Below, in pieces: positions 7,001-16,477 of a DNA stretch of 64,000 nt. The notes under the pieces were generated by a model. It saw nothing but the letters and a program-made list of their open reading frames with translations. It made no database searches and was not told where the DNA came from. The DNA lies in assembly GCA_013151965.1 (NCBI GenBank), contig JAADHF010000045.1:1-64000 (forward strand). The letters run 5' to 3'. This DNA comes from Spirochaetota bacterium (GTDB taxonomy: Bacteria > Spirochaetota > Spirochaetia > SZUA-6). The translations under genes and the position numbers were made by a program. Position 1 is the stretch's first letter. The number at the start of each line of letters is the position of its first letter.

Positions 7001-8278
7001 ATGCTGGATTATAGATTTATTAAAGAAAACTTAAGAGATGTTAAAGAAAACGTAAAAAACCGGCGTGTCGATGCGGATCCGGAGCTTGTGGCAGAGCTTT
7101 ATGATGAGAGAAATGGTCTGATACACGATATCGAAGATTTACGCAAAAGGCGGAACGAGAATGCCTCCGGGATGAAGCGGAAATTATCTTCGGATGAACG
7201 TGAGAAATTAATCGAGGAAGGTAAAAAATTAAAGACCCGGATTTCCGGCTTAGAGAAAGAGTTAGAGAGGGTTAAAGATAAGCTGTATATCGAAGCGTTA
7301 AAAATCCCCAATATGAGCCATCCGGATGCTCCGTTAGGCAGGGGTGAAGAGGATAACAGGGAGATAAAACATTGGGGTTCGGTTCCAGGTTTTGATTTTA
7401 CACCCAAGGACCATGTTGAAATCGGAAAAGCTCTCGATATTGTGGATTTCGATACCGCCACAAAGGTCTCGGGTCAGAAATTCTACTATTTAAAAAATGA
7501 AGGGGTGTATCTGGAACTGGCACTGGTCCGGTATGCATTCGATATTCTTCGTGATGAGGAATTTGTGCTGATGATAACCCCTGATATTGCAAAAGATGAT
7601 ATAGCAAGCGGAGTAGGTTTTAATCCCAGGGGTTCCGAGAGCAATATCTATCATATAGAAAATACTCAGACATGTCTTGTGGGTACAGCAGAGATAACCC
7701 TCGGAGGATACTATGCGAATAGTTTTATGGATCCGGAAAGTTTGCCTGTTAAAATGGCAGGGCTTTCGCATTGTTTCCGTAAAGAAGCGGGCGCAGCCGG
7801 CCAGTTTTCCAGGGGTCTCTACAGGGTACACCAGTTTACCAAGGTGGAGATGTTTGTATATTCTCATCCGGAGGAATCCGGTAGAATGCATGAGTATTTG
7901 CTAGGCATCGAGGAAAAGATATTCCGGGGTCTTAACCTGCCCTACAGGATTGTCGATACCTGTACAGGTGAGCTCGGAGGACCGGCCTATAGAAAGTATG
8001 ATGTGGAAGCATGGATGCCGGGCAGGGGCGAGAAAGGCGGCTGGGGAGAAGTTACCAGTGCATCCAACTGTACCGATTATCAGGCACGGAGGCTCGGAAT
8101 TAAACTAAAAGAAAAAGGCAAAAAAATATTTGTTCATATGCTTAACGGTACAGCTATAGCGGTTTCACGGGCTATTGTAGCTATTTTAGAGAATTATCAA
8201 CAAAAAGACGGTTCTGTAAGGATACCCTCCGCTTTAACGGAATATACGGGGTTTACGGAGATTCAGCCTAAGAATTAA
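7001..8278 (+). CDS. serS: Serine-tRNA ligase
   Basis: 425 residues, full length. It opens MLDYRFIKENLRDVKEN, as class II seryl-tRNA synthetases do; residues about 30-100 form the long antiparallel coiled-coil arm that reads tRNA-Ser. The catalytic core has TAEITLGGYYAN, motif 2 (FRKEAGAAGQFSRGLYRVHQ) and motif 3 (NGTAIAVSRAIVAILENYQ). It charges tRNA-Ser (and tRNA-Sec where present). Its stop overlaps by 4 bases the end of the small Cys-rich gene on the other strand. Confidence 0.96.
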   Translation: MLDYRFIKENLRDVKENVKNRRVDADPELVAELYDERNGLIHDIEDLRKRRNENASGMKRKLSSDEREKLIEEGKKLKTRISGLEKELERVKDKLYIEALKIPNMSHPDAPLGRGEEDNREIKHWGSVPGFDFTPKDHVEIGKALDIVDFDTATKVSGQKFYYLKNEGVYLELALVRYAFDILRDEEFVLMITPDIAKDDIASGVGFNPRGSESNIYHIENTQTCLVGTAEITLGGYYANSFMDPESLPVKMAGLSHCFRKEAGAAGQFSRGLYRVHQFTKVEMFVYSHPEESGRMHEYLLGIEEKIFRGLNLPYRIVDTCTGELGGPAYRKYDVEAWMPGRGEKGGWGEVTSASNCTDYQARRLGIKLKEKGKKIFVHMLNGTAIAVSRAIVAILENYQQKDGSVRIPSALTEYTGFTEIQPKN

Positions 8279-8487
8279 CCGCACATTTTGTTAAGTGTCT
8301 GTGCAAGGAGTTTTTTATATTCCTTTAACTGGTACTGCGATTTTTTTGACATTTCTTCGCTTACTGTATTTTCCAGTTCTTCCCTGCAAGGAAGACAGAG
8401 GTTTTTGTCTAAAAATACAAAGTAATTCTTTTCTCTCACTGCGTCGGGTATTGCCTTTTTGCATGCATCGCATGTTATGGTAATCAT
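8275..8487 (-). CDS. Small zinc-finger-like protein with two CxxC pairs
   Basis: 70 residues. The start is ATG 8487 because AAGGAGGAAC stands just upstream; a longer frame to 8610 has no supporting site. The N-terminal half carries C6-DA-C and CLPC, a treble-clef or rubredoxin-like zinc site, and the second half is a charged helix (EEMSKKSQYQLKEYKKLL). No family recognised. It lies tail-to-tail with serS and head-to-head with the HD-domain gene. Confidence 0.75.
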   Translation of the reverse strand: MITITCDACKKAIPDAVREKNYFVFLDKNLCLPCREELENTVSEEMSKKSQYQLKEYKKLLAQTLNKMCG

Positions 8488-8622
8488 TGTTCCTCCTTGT
8501 CGAAGTATTTTATAAGCACAATGTAGCGCAAAAGAGATATTTTGTCGAGTAAAAGATATATGAAAGAATAGACTAGCTCTCCTTATATTTGATACTATGA
8601 GATAATTCAAGGATATAAAAAG

Positions 8623-9693
8623 ATGTTAAATCCCATAGAGGTTTTGCAGGGTGAGGGTATTTCTGTTCTGTTATCGCGTTATTCCGCTCTGGCCCGGTAT
8701 TTCAATATAAAGAGAACCGGTGATATATACCTCCTGACGGAAGCAGAACTGCCCGGGCTTGCCCATATTTTTGAAAGTATGGAGTATCCCGGGCTGCCTC
8801 TTGCGGATGCACTGGTAGAGTATGACGGCAGGCGTTATTTTTTTAAATGTTGTGAATCTTTTAAGGATATGGCATTGGAGCCTTTTCCGGTGCTGGAACT
8901 ACTGTACAATCCCGGAACGAAAACCTTTCTGGACCCTAAAAATATTTACTATTCGCTTCGTTCAAAGGTAATAGAGGCGGCAAACGGCCGTTTCTCCGGC
9001 TGGTTAGTTGTTTTCGAAGCTGCGAAACTGATATCCCAGTTTCATTATGATACGGAAGATGTGATGATGTATAAGATCGACTGGCATACGAAGCCTCCTG
9101 CCGAATGTCAGAGGGAACTCTTGATAGAGCTCATGGCAGGGCAGTATCCGGATAAGGGATTAAGCTTTCTCATGGAATCAGGATTTATAGAATCCTGCTG
9201 GCCGGAAATATTCGGTATGGCGGAAACGGAACATTCCAGGGATTATCATCCGGAGGGTAATGTGTGGGAACATACGCTGGAAACTCTGAAATACAGAAAA
9301 CAATTTAATCCGGAACTTTCGATAGCCCTTTTCCTGCATGATGTTGGGAAGGCTTTTTCGCCGGAATTCGGGCAGAAACGTTTCTATGGACATTCCGAAG
9401 TCGGTGCAGGAATAGCTTCGAAATTCCTGTACAGGCTTGGTTTTAAAAATGATTTCATAGAAAAGGTAAAATTTCTTATAAAGTATCATATGCTTCCCGG
9501 TGCGCTTAAGAAGCTTCCTTTGTACAGAACGAAAAAACTTATGGATTCCGATCTTTTTCCCGTGCTTCTCGAGGTTTACAGAGCGGATATATCCGCTTCG
9601 TATAAAACTTTAGAGGATTACTATGAGGCATGCAGGATATACCGCGGCTTTTTAAAGAATAAAAAGAATATGAATAATGTTTATTACCTTTAA
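8623..9693 (+). CDS. CCA-adding-enzyme-like protein with degenerate nucleotidyltransferase head and intact HD domain
   Basis: 356 residues with AAGGA upstream. The C-terminal part (about 190-320) is an HD domain: EHTLETL, H239-D-VGK, GHSEVGA. The N-terminal part lines up with the head/neck of bacterial tRNA nucleotidyltransferases: GDIYLLTEAELPGL in place of the DxD strand, LELLYNPGTKTFLDPKN in place of the RRDFTINALAY block, and LLIELMAGQYPDKGLSFL in place of the ERI neck. The catalytic GGxxRD and DxD residues are missing. I read it as a former CCA/poly(A)-polymerase family member keeping only the phosphohydrolase domain; the substrate is unknown. Confidence 0.82.
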   Translation: MLNPIEVLQGEGISVLLSRYSALARYFNIKRTGDIYLLTEAELPGLAHIFESMEYPGLPLADALVEYDGRRYFFKCCESFKDMALEPFPVLELLYNPGTKTFLDPKNIYYSLRSKVIEAANGRFSGWLVVFEAAKLISQFHYDTEDVMMYKIDWHTKPPAECQRELLIELMAGQYPDKGLSFLMESGFIESCWPEIFGMAETEHSRDYHPEGNVWEHTLETLKYRKQFNPELSIALFLHDVGKAFSPEFGQKRFYGHSEVGAGIASKFLYRLGFKNDFIEKVKFLIKYHMLPGALKKLPLYRTKKLMDSDLFPVLLEVYRADISASYKTLEDYYEACRIYRGFLKNKKNMNNVYYL

Positions 9694-10010
9694 TGATCAG
9701 GGGAATTCATAGCTAAAGAGTGTTTATATTTTTCGGGCAGGATTACAAGGCTTTGAATAAATTGTTTTCTTATAAAGAATAATTTGCCGCTTACGGAAAT
9801 GAGAACTGCATCCTCAAGGTCTGCAACATATATTCCCGTATATTGTACCGGTTCTGCCGCAGGATAATTTACAGATATCATAATTTTACTGTCCGGTGTT
9901 ATCGAAGCAATTGTTGTTGCTGCCGGCCGGTTAAAATCGATCTCTGCACCAAGGCTCCATGCACAGAAAAACAACGTAATAAGAAGAATACCGATGGAAA
10001 TCCGTTTCAC
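9690..10010 (-). CDS. Small exported protein
   Basis: 106 residues from GTG 10010, with GGAGG 8 bases upstream. A clear signal peptide (KRISIGILLITLFFCAWSLG, cut probably after GA at about 22) is followed by an 80-residue beta-rich domain (SKIMISVNYP, GIYVADLEDAVLISVSGKLFFI). No known family recognised. Its stop overlaps the stop of the HD gene by 4 bases. Function unknown. Confidence 0.72.
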   Translation of the reverse strand: MKRISIGILLITLFFCAWSLGAEIDFNRPAATTIASITPDSKIMISVNYPAAEPVQYTGIYVADLEDAVLISVSGKLFFIRKQFIQSLVILPEKYKHSLAMNSPDH

Positions 10011-10141
10011 TTTTTATACCTCCGTGTTTGTGGGTGTTATAGTATTCTATATAAGAGAATCGGAAACGGGGAAAGATGCTTTAGAATAAAGCTCTCTAAT
10101 TCTACAGCCGCTAAGTATCTGCTGAATGGAGGAATGGTGTT

Positions 10142-11446
10142 TTATACAAAATGCTTAAAGATGAAGGTTTTTAATTCTTCTATCGACGGATCGATGATAA
10201 TCGAACGCTTCGGACGATCCATGAGCATTTTTAAGGTATCAGGTACTTCGGGTTCTATGCCTGTTGCTCTATAGACGGTTTCCGTAAATTTACCGGGATG
10301 GGCGGTTGCAAGGATCAGTATTTTACCCCTGCCGTTCTTTAACAGGTAATTCCTGGCAGCCCTGTAACCTACAGCGGTATGCGGGTCTATAAGAATTCCG
10401 TACCTTTCATAAACCTCCCTGATGCTCTGTATCGTTTCCGAATCCGTTATTGCTTCTCCATGAATAACAGAGTTCATGTCCTGATTATTATTGTTAAAAA
10501 GTGCTTTCAGCCGTTCGAAATTGCTCGGATTTCCGACATCCATTGCATTGGATAGAGTGGTTATCGAAGCACGCGGAATAAACAGGCCGGACTTTAAATA
10601 TTCCGGCACAACATCATTTACATTTGTTGCGGCTATGTATCGTGAGGCGGGCATACCCCATTTGTGTGCGAGTATTCCTGCCGTAAGATTGCCGAAATTA
10701 CCGCTTGGAACGCAGAAAACAATATCTTCGGCACTGTTTTTGTATGCGATGTATCCGAACATGTAGTAAAAGGACTGCGGTATAAGCCTTCCCGGGTTAA
10801 TTGAGTTTGCAGATGTCAGATTAATCTTTTCTTTTAGTTCCCTGTCGAGGAATGCCTCTTTTGCCATCCTCTGGCAGTCGTCAAAGGAGCCCTTTACTTC
10901 CAATGCCGTAATATTGTGTCCGAGTGTGGTAAGCTGTTTTTCCTGTAGAGGGCTTACCCTCTGTGAGGGATAAAGTATAACAACATCGATATTTCTCTTT
11001 TTAAAGAAAGCTCTTGCAACGGCACCTCCCGTGTCTCCGGAAGTGGCTACAAGGATAAGAGCTTTCCTGTTTTCCATGGACAGAAGTTCTTCCATCGAAG
11101 CGGCAAGAAAAGCGGCGCCGAAATCCTTAAAAGCGCAGGTCGGGCCGTGGAAAAGCTCGAGAAGAGATATTTTCTTATCGAGGATATGAACCTTCGGAGA
11201 AAAGGTGAAGGCTTTTTCTATAATACTTTCGACTGTACTTTTTTCTATTTCCGGAGAGAACAGCTTTAAAGCCGCACTTCTGCAGATTGTTTTAAAAGAG
11301 GCGGAACCGTTAAAGGTGTTAAAAATATCACCAAGATCGTAGTCTTCCATGGGATTGTACAATCCTCCGTCCGGTGCAAGTCCTGTAAAAATCGCCGTAC
11401 GGAAACCGGTTATACTGTTTATGTTTCTCGTGCTTATAAATTTCAT
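10142..11446 (-). CDS. thrC: Threonine synthase
   Basis: 434 residues. PLP-dependent fold type II enzyme; the Schiff-base lysine is K107 in HGPTCAFK107DFGAAFLA and the phosphate loop follows in SGDTGGA; an N-terminal FTGLAPDGGLY segment is typical of the bacterial (ThrC class) form. It converts O-phosphohomoserine to threonine. The ATG overlaps the TGA of thrB (ATGA), so translation is coupled. Last gene of the threonine operon. Confidence 0.95.
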   Translation of the reverse strand: MKFISTRNINSITGFRTAIFTGLAPDGGLYNPMEDYDLGDIFNTFNGSASFKTICRSAALKLFSPEIEKSTVESIIEKAFTFSPKVHILDKKISLLELFHGPTCAFKDFGAAFLAASMEELLSMENRKALILVATSGDTGGAVARAFFKKRNIDVVILYPSQRVSPLQEKQLTTLGHNITALEVKGSFDDCQRMAKEAFLDRELKEKINLTSANSINPGRLIPQSFYYMFGYIAYKNSAEDIVFCVPSGNFGNLTAGILAHKWGMPASRYIAATNVNDVVPEYLKSGLFIPRASITTLSNAMDVGNPSNFERLKALFNNNNQDMNSVIHGEAITDSETIQSIREVYERYGILIDPHTAVGYRAARNYLLKNGRGKILILATAHPGKFTETVYRATGIEPEVPDTLKMLMDRPKRSIIIDPSIEELKTFIFKHFV

Positions 11447-12387
11447 CGTTTCTCCAGTACTACAGGTCCCCTTTTATTTACTCTGGAAATATATAGATCG
11501 CAGTCCAGGCCTGCCTGTTTAAATGATTCCTGCATTGCAGCACCGGCTGCCTTTGCCGTATTTAATGTGGAGCATAGGGCAAATACAGAGGGTCCGGAAC
11601 CGGAGATAGAGCACCCGAGAGCTCCTGCTTCTAATGCAGCGGCTTTTACGGCATCGAACCCCGGAATTAGCAGGGAGCGGACAGGTTCCACTATAACGTC
11701 CTTTAAAGACCTTCCTAAAAGATCGAAATCTTCCTTATACAGAGCGGCGACTAAAGCGGCAAGATTTCCCCACTGACTTATCGCCTTAGAAAGGCTTACC
11801 TCTTTTTTGAGTATTTTCCTGGCATCGCCGGTATTTACCTCTGTGTTAGGATGTGCAACAGCGCAGGATATACCTCCCGGGACAGGAAGCTTGATTACAT
11901 CGGGAGGATTGTAGCTTCTTATAAGTACAAAGCCGCCTAAAAGTGAAGGGGCCGTATTATCACCATGTGCAGTACCGCATGCAGCCTTTTCCGCCTGCAG
12001 GGTGTATGGGAGCAGGTCTGTAATCCGAAGCGGTTCCCCCGCAAGTATGTTTACACCGTACACGGCGGCAACGGAGCTCGCGGCCGAACTTCCCAACCCC
12101 GAACTTAACGGCATCTGCTTGTGGAGTTTAATATCGATGCCGAAGGGCCAGTCCATGGAATGTAGAAAGGATTCCACCGCAACAGCCGCTGTGTTTTTTT
12201 CCGGATCGAATGGAAGCATGCCCGAATCTCCGGTAATACCGGTTACCCTTACCTTTTTTTCCGGTTTTACGGTAAGCTCCACAGTATCTCCCGGTTTTTC
12301 CAGGGCAAATCCCAGAACATCAAAGCCCGATGCTACATTTGCAACTGTTGCCGGAGCGAATACTTTTATGTATGACAGCCGTTTCAC
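11443..12387 (-). CDS. thrB: Homoserine kinase
   Basis: 314 residues from GTG 12387. GHMP-kinase fold: the opening VFAPATVANVASGFDVLGF and the ATP loop PLSSGLGSSAASSVAAV are diagnostic; GALGCSISGSGPSVFAL is GHMP motif 3. It phosphorylates homoserine, feeding thrC. Only 3 bases separate it from the aspartate kinase stop, and it overlaps thrC by 4 bases. Confidence 0.95.
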   Translation of the reverse strand: MKRLSYIKVFAPATVANVASGFDVLGFALEKPGDTVELTVKPEKKVRVTGITGDSGMLPFDPEKNTAAVAVESFLHSMDWPFGIDIKLHKQMPLSSGLGSSAASSVAAVYGVNILAGEPLRITDLLPYTLQAEKAACGTAHGDNTAPSLLGGFVLIRSYNPPDVIKLPVPGGISCAVAHPNTEVNTGDARKILKKEVSLSKAISQWGNLAALVAALYKEDFDLLGRSLKDVIVEPVRSLLIPGFDAVKAAALEAGALGCSISGSGPSVFALCSTLNTAKAAGAAMQESFKQAGLDCDLYISRVNKRGPVVLEKR

Positions 12388-12390
12388 TTT

Positions 12391-13797
12391 TTAACCATGT
12401 CCTTTGTTCTCTTTGTCATCATTCTCTAAGAAGGCGTGATGGATGGTCTCAAGTGCATGCTGTTCATCGACTTTTGCAATAATGAGAGAGATGTTCCGTT
12501 CCGATGAGCCCTGGGCAATTGCAAAAACATTGATTCCCCTTCTGCCTAATGCGCTGAATACCCTTCCTGATATCCCCGGTGTTCCCCTCATATTCTCACC
12601 GATTACGGCTATCATTACCAGGTCTTTTTTTAGTTCGAATTTCTCTATTCTTTTTGTTTCCAACTCTAAGGCAAGTTCTTCGTTTAAGGAACCGACTGCT
12701 CTTTCCGACTCATCCTCACTGAAAACAAGACATACGCTGTGCTCGGAGGAGGCCTGAGAAATCATCATAATATTTACAGATGCCCTGGCCAGTGCTCCGA
12801 AGATTCTCGCAGCAATTCCGGGCATGCCTATCATACCCCCGCCCTCGACATTGATAAGTGCGATACTGTCGATGGAAGCGATGCCCGTAATTGGGTAGGG
12901 ATGTCCTTTAATCTTATTTACTATAAGAGTTCCCGGTGCGGAGGGATTAAAACTGTTTTTAATCCTTATGGGTATGTTTTTCTCGATTGCAGGGATCATA
13001 GTGTAGGGATGTAAGATTTTTGCTCCGAAATAGGATAATTCCATGGCTTCCTGATAACTGAGTTCCGGTATTACAAATGCATTCTCTACAAACCGGGGAT
13101 CCGCGCTCATAACCCCGTCGACATCGGTCCATATCTCTATGCAGTCAGCTTCTACTGCCGCACCTACTATGGAAGCAGTATAATCCGAGCCGTTTCTGCC
13201 AAGGGTTGTGGTGATGCCGTCCTCTGCGGAAGCAATAAAACCCGTTACAATGGGCAGGGAAACAGTTTTAAGCTCTTTCTTTATCAGGGTATAGCTTATA
13301 TTAAAATCCACTGCGGCATTGCCGTATCGATTATCCGTTCTTATACATGTGCGGGTATCTATAAGACCGGCTTTACAGCCGCAGGCATTTAAATATTCGA
13401 CTGCAACGGTACAGCTCATCCGCTCTCCGAAACTCATTACAAGGTCGAGGGTTCTCCTGGAACATTCCCTTACCAGTTCGACACCGTGCAGAATATCTTC
13501 CAGTTCATTAAACATCATCTGAAGGCGGGTAATAATACCGGTCAGATTCCTCGGGCTGAAGATATTACGTACTGTTGTCAGGTGTTTTTCTTTAATAAAT
13601 TCAATATCTTCCTTATAACCCGAATCACCTGTCTCCGCTTTTTCCGAAGCGTTTATAAGCCGGTTGGTAATACCCTGCATTGCAGAGAGCACAACAATTA
13701 TTCTCTCTTTTTTAACGGCGTCCCGGATTATGCCTGCTGCGTTTTTTATTCTTTCGGAATCAGATAGGGAACTCCCCCCGAATTTTACAACTTTCAT
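12391..13797 (-). CDS. Aspartate kinase, monofunctional with two ACT domains
   Basis: 468 residues. Kinase domain: VVKFGGSSLSDSERIK, SFGERMSCTVAVEYL, TTLGRNGSDYTASIVGAAV and WTDVDGVMSADPR. The C-terminal 160 residues form two ACT domains (INVEGGGMIGMPGIAARIF and IAVIGENMRGTPGISGRVF), the usual site for feedback by threonine or lysine. No homoserine dehydrogenase domain is fused, although the length and operon resemble ThrA's first half. First gene of the kinase-thrB-thrC operon, suggesting it mainly feeds threonine. The homoserine dehydrogenase needed in between is not in the window. Confidence 0.94.
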   Translation of the reverse strand: MKVVKFGGSSLSDSERIKNAAGIIRDAVKKERIIVVLSAMQGITNRLINASEKAETGDSGYKEDIEFIKEKHLTTVRNIFSPRNLTGIITRLQMMFNELEDILHGVELVRECSRRTLDLVMSFGERMSCTVAVEYLNACGCKAGLIDTRTCIRTDNRYGNAAVDFNISYTLIKKELKTVSLPIVTGFIASAEDGITTTLGRNGSDYTASIVGAAVEADCIEIWTDVDGVMSADPRFVENAFVIPELSYQEAMELSYFGAKILHPYTMIPAIEKNIPIRIKNSFNPSAPGTLIVNKIKGHPYPITGIASIDSIALINVEGGGMIGMPGIAARIFGALARASVNIMMISQASSEHSVCLVFSEDESERAVGSLNEELALELETKRIEKFELKKDLVMIAVIGENMRGTPGISGRVFSALGRRGINVFAIAQGSSERNISLIIAKVDEQHALETIHHAFLENDDKENKGHG

Positions 13798-13937
13798 CCA
13801 TTAATATCCCTGAAATATGATTTTCCCAAGGATATAACGAAACAGAAAAATATTCTATACCTGTTATTAAGAAGCTGTCTTCGTACAGCTTTTCTGTAAA
13901 GTTTTAACAATAAATATTTTCTTTAAATGATAATAAA

Positions 13938-13966
13938 TTGACAAATATAATATTGTGATATATAAA
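13938..13966 (+). promoter_or_regulatory. Promoter of the RHS-repeat gene
   Basis: Perfect -35 TTGACA (13938-13943), 17-base spacer and -10 TATAAA (13961-13966). The start site should be near 13973, giving a 36-base leader to the TTG start at 14009. This placement also rules out a GTG at 13955, which lies inside the promoter. Confidence 0.7.
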
Positions 13967-14008
13967 AAAAGCATAAATGGTTTTATAATTCCGGTAAGGG
14001 AGATAACA

Positions 14009-16393
14009 TTGAAAAAAACAATTCATATTGGTTATAAGAAGTATATCATTACAATTTTATTTCTTTTTACAGTATGTTTTTCCTTATTTCCCCAAGATAA
14101 AAAGACTGTGACGAATAGTAATAGCTCCGGACAAACTTATACTTCCATTAACAATAATGAAGAGAAAGAAATTACCGGTTCCGTTAAAGTCAATAAAATC
14201 AGTACAATAACACAAAATAAAAAAGAAGACGGGCAGAGCAATGCCGCTAAAACCGGGGACCCGATTCTCATAACTACCGGCGATTTAACGATCAGTGAAT
14301 ATGATCTATCGCTTAAATACAGGAATGATAAAATATCAATTTTTCGTAACTTTTTAACAAGCAGAGGCTCTTCCCATTCTTTTGGACCCGGGTGGGCTTT
14401 TAATTATGATACGCGTATAATACAGGGAACAAAACCGAAAGCACAATACGCTGTGGATGGGTACGGCAGGCTGCTGGAAGGGGTTAAGGACAAAAGGCAG
14501 GAAACGAAAAAAAAGTACGACAAAGCTATTAGTGCTATAAATACATTGATAGCTAAACTTGAGGGTAATAAAACTAATGTAAGCGATGTTGTTATACCGA
14601 ATTTACAGGATGAAATAAACAGGGATCATCCTGATTACGTAAAAAGCGAATTACAGAAGCAGTTGTCACAGTTACAGGAAAAATTAAGTGAACTTATTGA
14701 GGTTATCGGAAAAGCCTATGGTAAAAAAGGTGAAATTGATGATGCATGGAAAACAACCAGAGGGCTTCTCGATGCGAAAATTATAGAATTGGATGAATTG
14801 GAAAAACAGGCCGAAAAGGAGAGGGACAGATCGAACCGGAACAACAGTAGAAACAGGTATGTCTATAATGCAAGTGATCCGGTGTATTATGAAGATACAG
14901 GGTTGGATTCAGTTACATGGATAGATGAGCAGGGTATCCCTCATTTATATTTTTTAGAGAGTAAACCGGATTATAATTCGAATGTTTTGTACGATGATGG
15001 AACTATTAATTACTATCCTTATGGTTCCTTAACAGTTTCTGCGCTTCCCAATGATAATAAGCTTTCCCTGGAAGCCGGCGGCAGTTGTGTAATAACAGGG
15101 AAAAGTAAAAATAAGTATATTTACTCATACTATGGACAGTTAAAACAGATTGTTGGTATAAACGGAAATGTAATAGGTTTTACGTACAACGCAAACCACG
15201 AGCTTGCAAGTATTACCGGCGGCAATAGGCGGATTGTTTCTCTGGAAAATGAGAATGGAAGGATTGTAAAAGTAACCGATCCAATTGGAAGAGTGTATAG
15301 TTATAAATACGATAGTGCCGGGAGATTGTCGGAAGTAACAGATGCCGAAGGTGCAGCTGTAAAGTACAAATATAGCGGGAACCTTATTACAGAGATAATT
15401 AAACCGGACGGAAGCAGCAGGAAGTATGTATATGAAGAATTGAACGGAAAAATGGTAATGGTTCAGGATACAGACGAAGAGGGAAATACTGAGTATTTTC
15501 GTTATTTCCCTTCATCGAACTATACCGAGTACGAAGATGCCTCGGGGATTGTTGAGCGATACTATTACAATAACAGGTACCTTACAACGAAGATAGAACA
15601 TTCGGACGGTAGTTTTGTAGAGATGGAGTACGATGACAAAAATAATCTGATAAAAAAAACAGATGAGATGGGGGGAGAGTACCGGTACCGCTACGATGCT
15701 AACCGGAATCTTGTGGAAGCGACAGACCCGGAAGGCCGTAGTGAGAGCCGGGAATACAATAGGTTTAATGAGATTAGTTCTTATACTGATAAAGCGGGTA
15801 ATACAACAAATTATAGTTATAACGCCAAAGGTAATCTGATTAGAATAAGATATCCCGATTCAACGGAAGCATCCTATGTATACGACAACAACGGCCGGGT
15901 AACGGAGTATAAAGATCAAAAAGGGAACTGGAAGCGGTTTAAATATGATGCAGTGGGAAATATTATAAAATTCATAGATCAGGCAGGAAATGAAATAGAA
16001 TATAAGTACAATGATGATGGTAAAGTGATACAGGTAAAATACAGCGACGGTTCTACAAAAAGTTTCACCTATGACAACAGAAAAGATCTTGTCCGGGCAG
16101 TGGATAGAAATAAGAACGAAACGGATTTTGTATATAACAGGCATCATCTGTTAATTAAAGTAATAAAGCCATTAGATGAGACCATCGAATACATTTACCG
16201 GGCCGATGGGAAAATGAAAGAAAAGATAATCGGAGACAATAATCATACGCGGTACGATTATGATGAGCGTGGACGGGTAATAAGAGAGACACAGGTGGAA
16301 ACCGGGGCAATCACCAATTATGAGTATAATGCGGCGGGGCAGCTAACTGCGACCCGAAAGGAGAACGTTCGGGGTACAGTTACACACCCTTAG
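14009..16393 (+). CDS. Exported RHS/YD-repeat protein with coiled-coil insertion, short C-terminal end
   Basis: 794 residues from TTG 14009 (AAGGGAG 6 bases upstream). Signal peptide MKKTIHIGYKKYIITILFL plus FTVCFSLFP. A DUF6531-like segment (about 84-135: GDPILITTGDLTISEYDLSL, RGSSHSFGPGWAFNYD) is followed by a roughly 130-residue charged coiled coil (about 142-277) where other RHS proteins go straight on, then about 20 YD repeats (about 357-787; patterns such as YRYDANRNLVEATDPEGR). RHS repeats build a hollow beta shell that usually encloses a C-terminal toxin. Here the chain ends shortly after a repeat, without the usual core motif or a toxin tail, so it may be truncated or have a structural role. 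AT-rich, accessory-looking. Confidence 0.85.
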   Translation: MKKTIHIGYKKYIITILFLFTVCFSLFPQDKKTVTNSNSSGQTYTSINNNEEKEITGSVKVNKISTITQNKKEDGQSNAAKTGDPILITTGDLTISEYDLSLKYRNDKISIFRNFLTSRGSSHSFGPGWAFNYDTRIIQGTKPKAQYAVDGYGRLLEGVKDKRQETKKKYDKAISAINTLIAKLEGNKTNVSDVVIPNLQDEINRDHPDYVKSELQKQLSQLQEKLSELIEVIGKAYGKKGEIDDAWKTTRGLLDAKIIELDELEKQAEKERDRSNRNNSRNRYVYNASDPVYYEDTGLDSVTWIDEQGIPHLYFLESKPDYNSNVLYDDGTINYYPYGSLTVSALPNDNKLSLEAGGSCVITGKSKNKYIYSYYGQLKQIVGINGNVIGFTYNANHELASITGGNRRIVSLENENGRIVKVTDPIGRVYSYKYDSAGRLSEVTDAEGAAVKYKYSGNLITEIIKPDGSSRKYVYEELNGKMVMVQDTDEEGNTEYFRYFPSSNYTEYEDASGIVERYYYNNRYLTTKIEHSDGSFVEMEYDDKNNLIKKTDEMGGEYRYRYDANRNLVEATDPEGRSESREYNRFNEISSYTDKAGNTTNYSYNAKGNLIRIRYPDSTEASYVYDNNGRVTEYKDQKGNWKRFKYDAVGNIIKFIDQAGNEIEYKYNDDGKVIQVKYSDGSTKSFTYDNRKDLVRAVDRNKNETDFVYNRHHLLIKVIKPLDETIEYIYRADGKMKEKIIGDNNHTRYDYDERGRVIRETQVETGAITNYEYNAAGQLTATRKENVRGTVTHP

Positions 16394-16477
16394 GTTTTGT
16401 GGAGTATTGTTAGTAAGACTGTTACAGGTATTTTTATAAAATTAAAAAACTTTTTCAGCCGGTAGAGAAAAGCGCAG

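Noticed and set aside
13872..13891. AAGCTGT/ACAGCTT hairpin as a terminator
   Set aside because: Both flanking genes point away from it, so a terminator makes no sense there, and only four T follow. It could be part of a leader of the threonine operon, but no leader peptide rich in Thr codons is visible.
13955..14008. GTG start 18 codons upstream for the RHS protein
   Set aside because: It falls inside the TTGACA-17-TATAAA promoter and would spoil the signal peptide; TTG 14009 has a good ribosome binding site.
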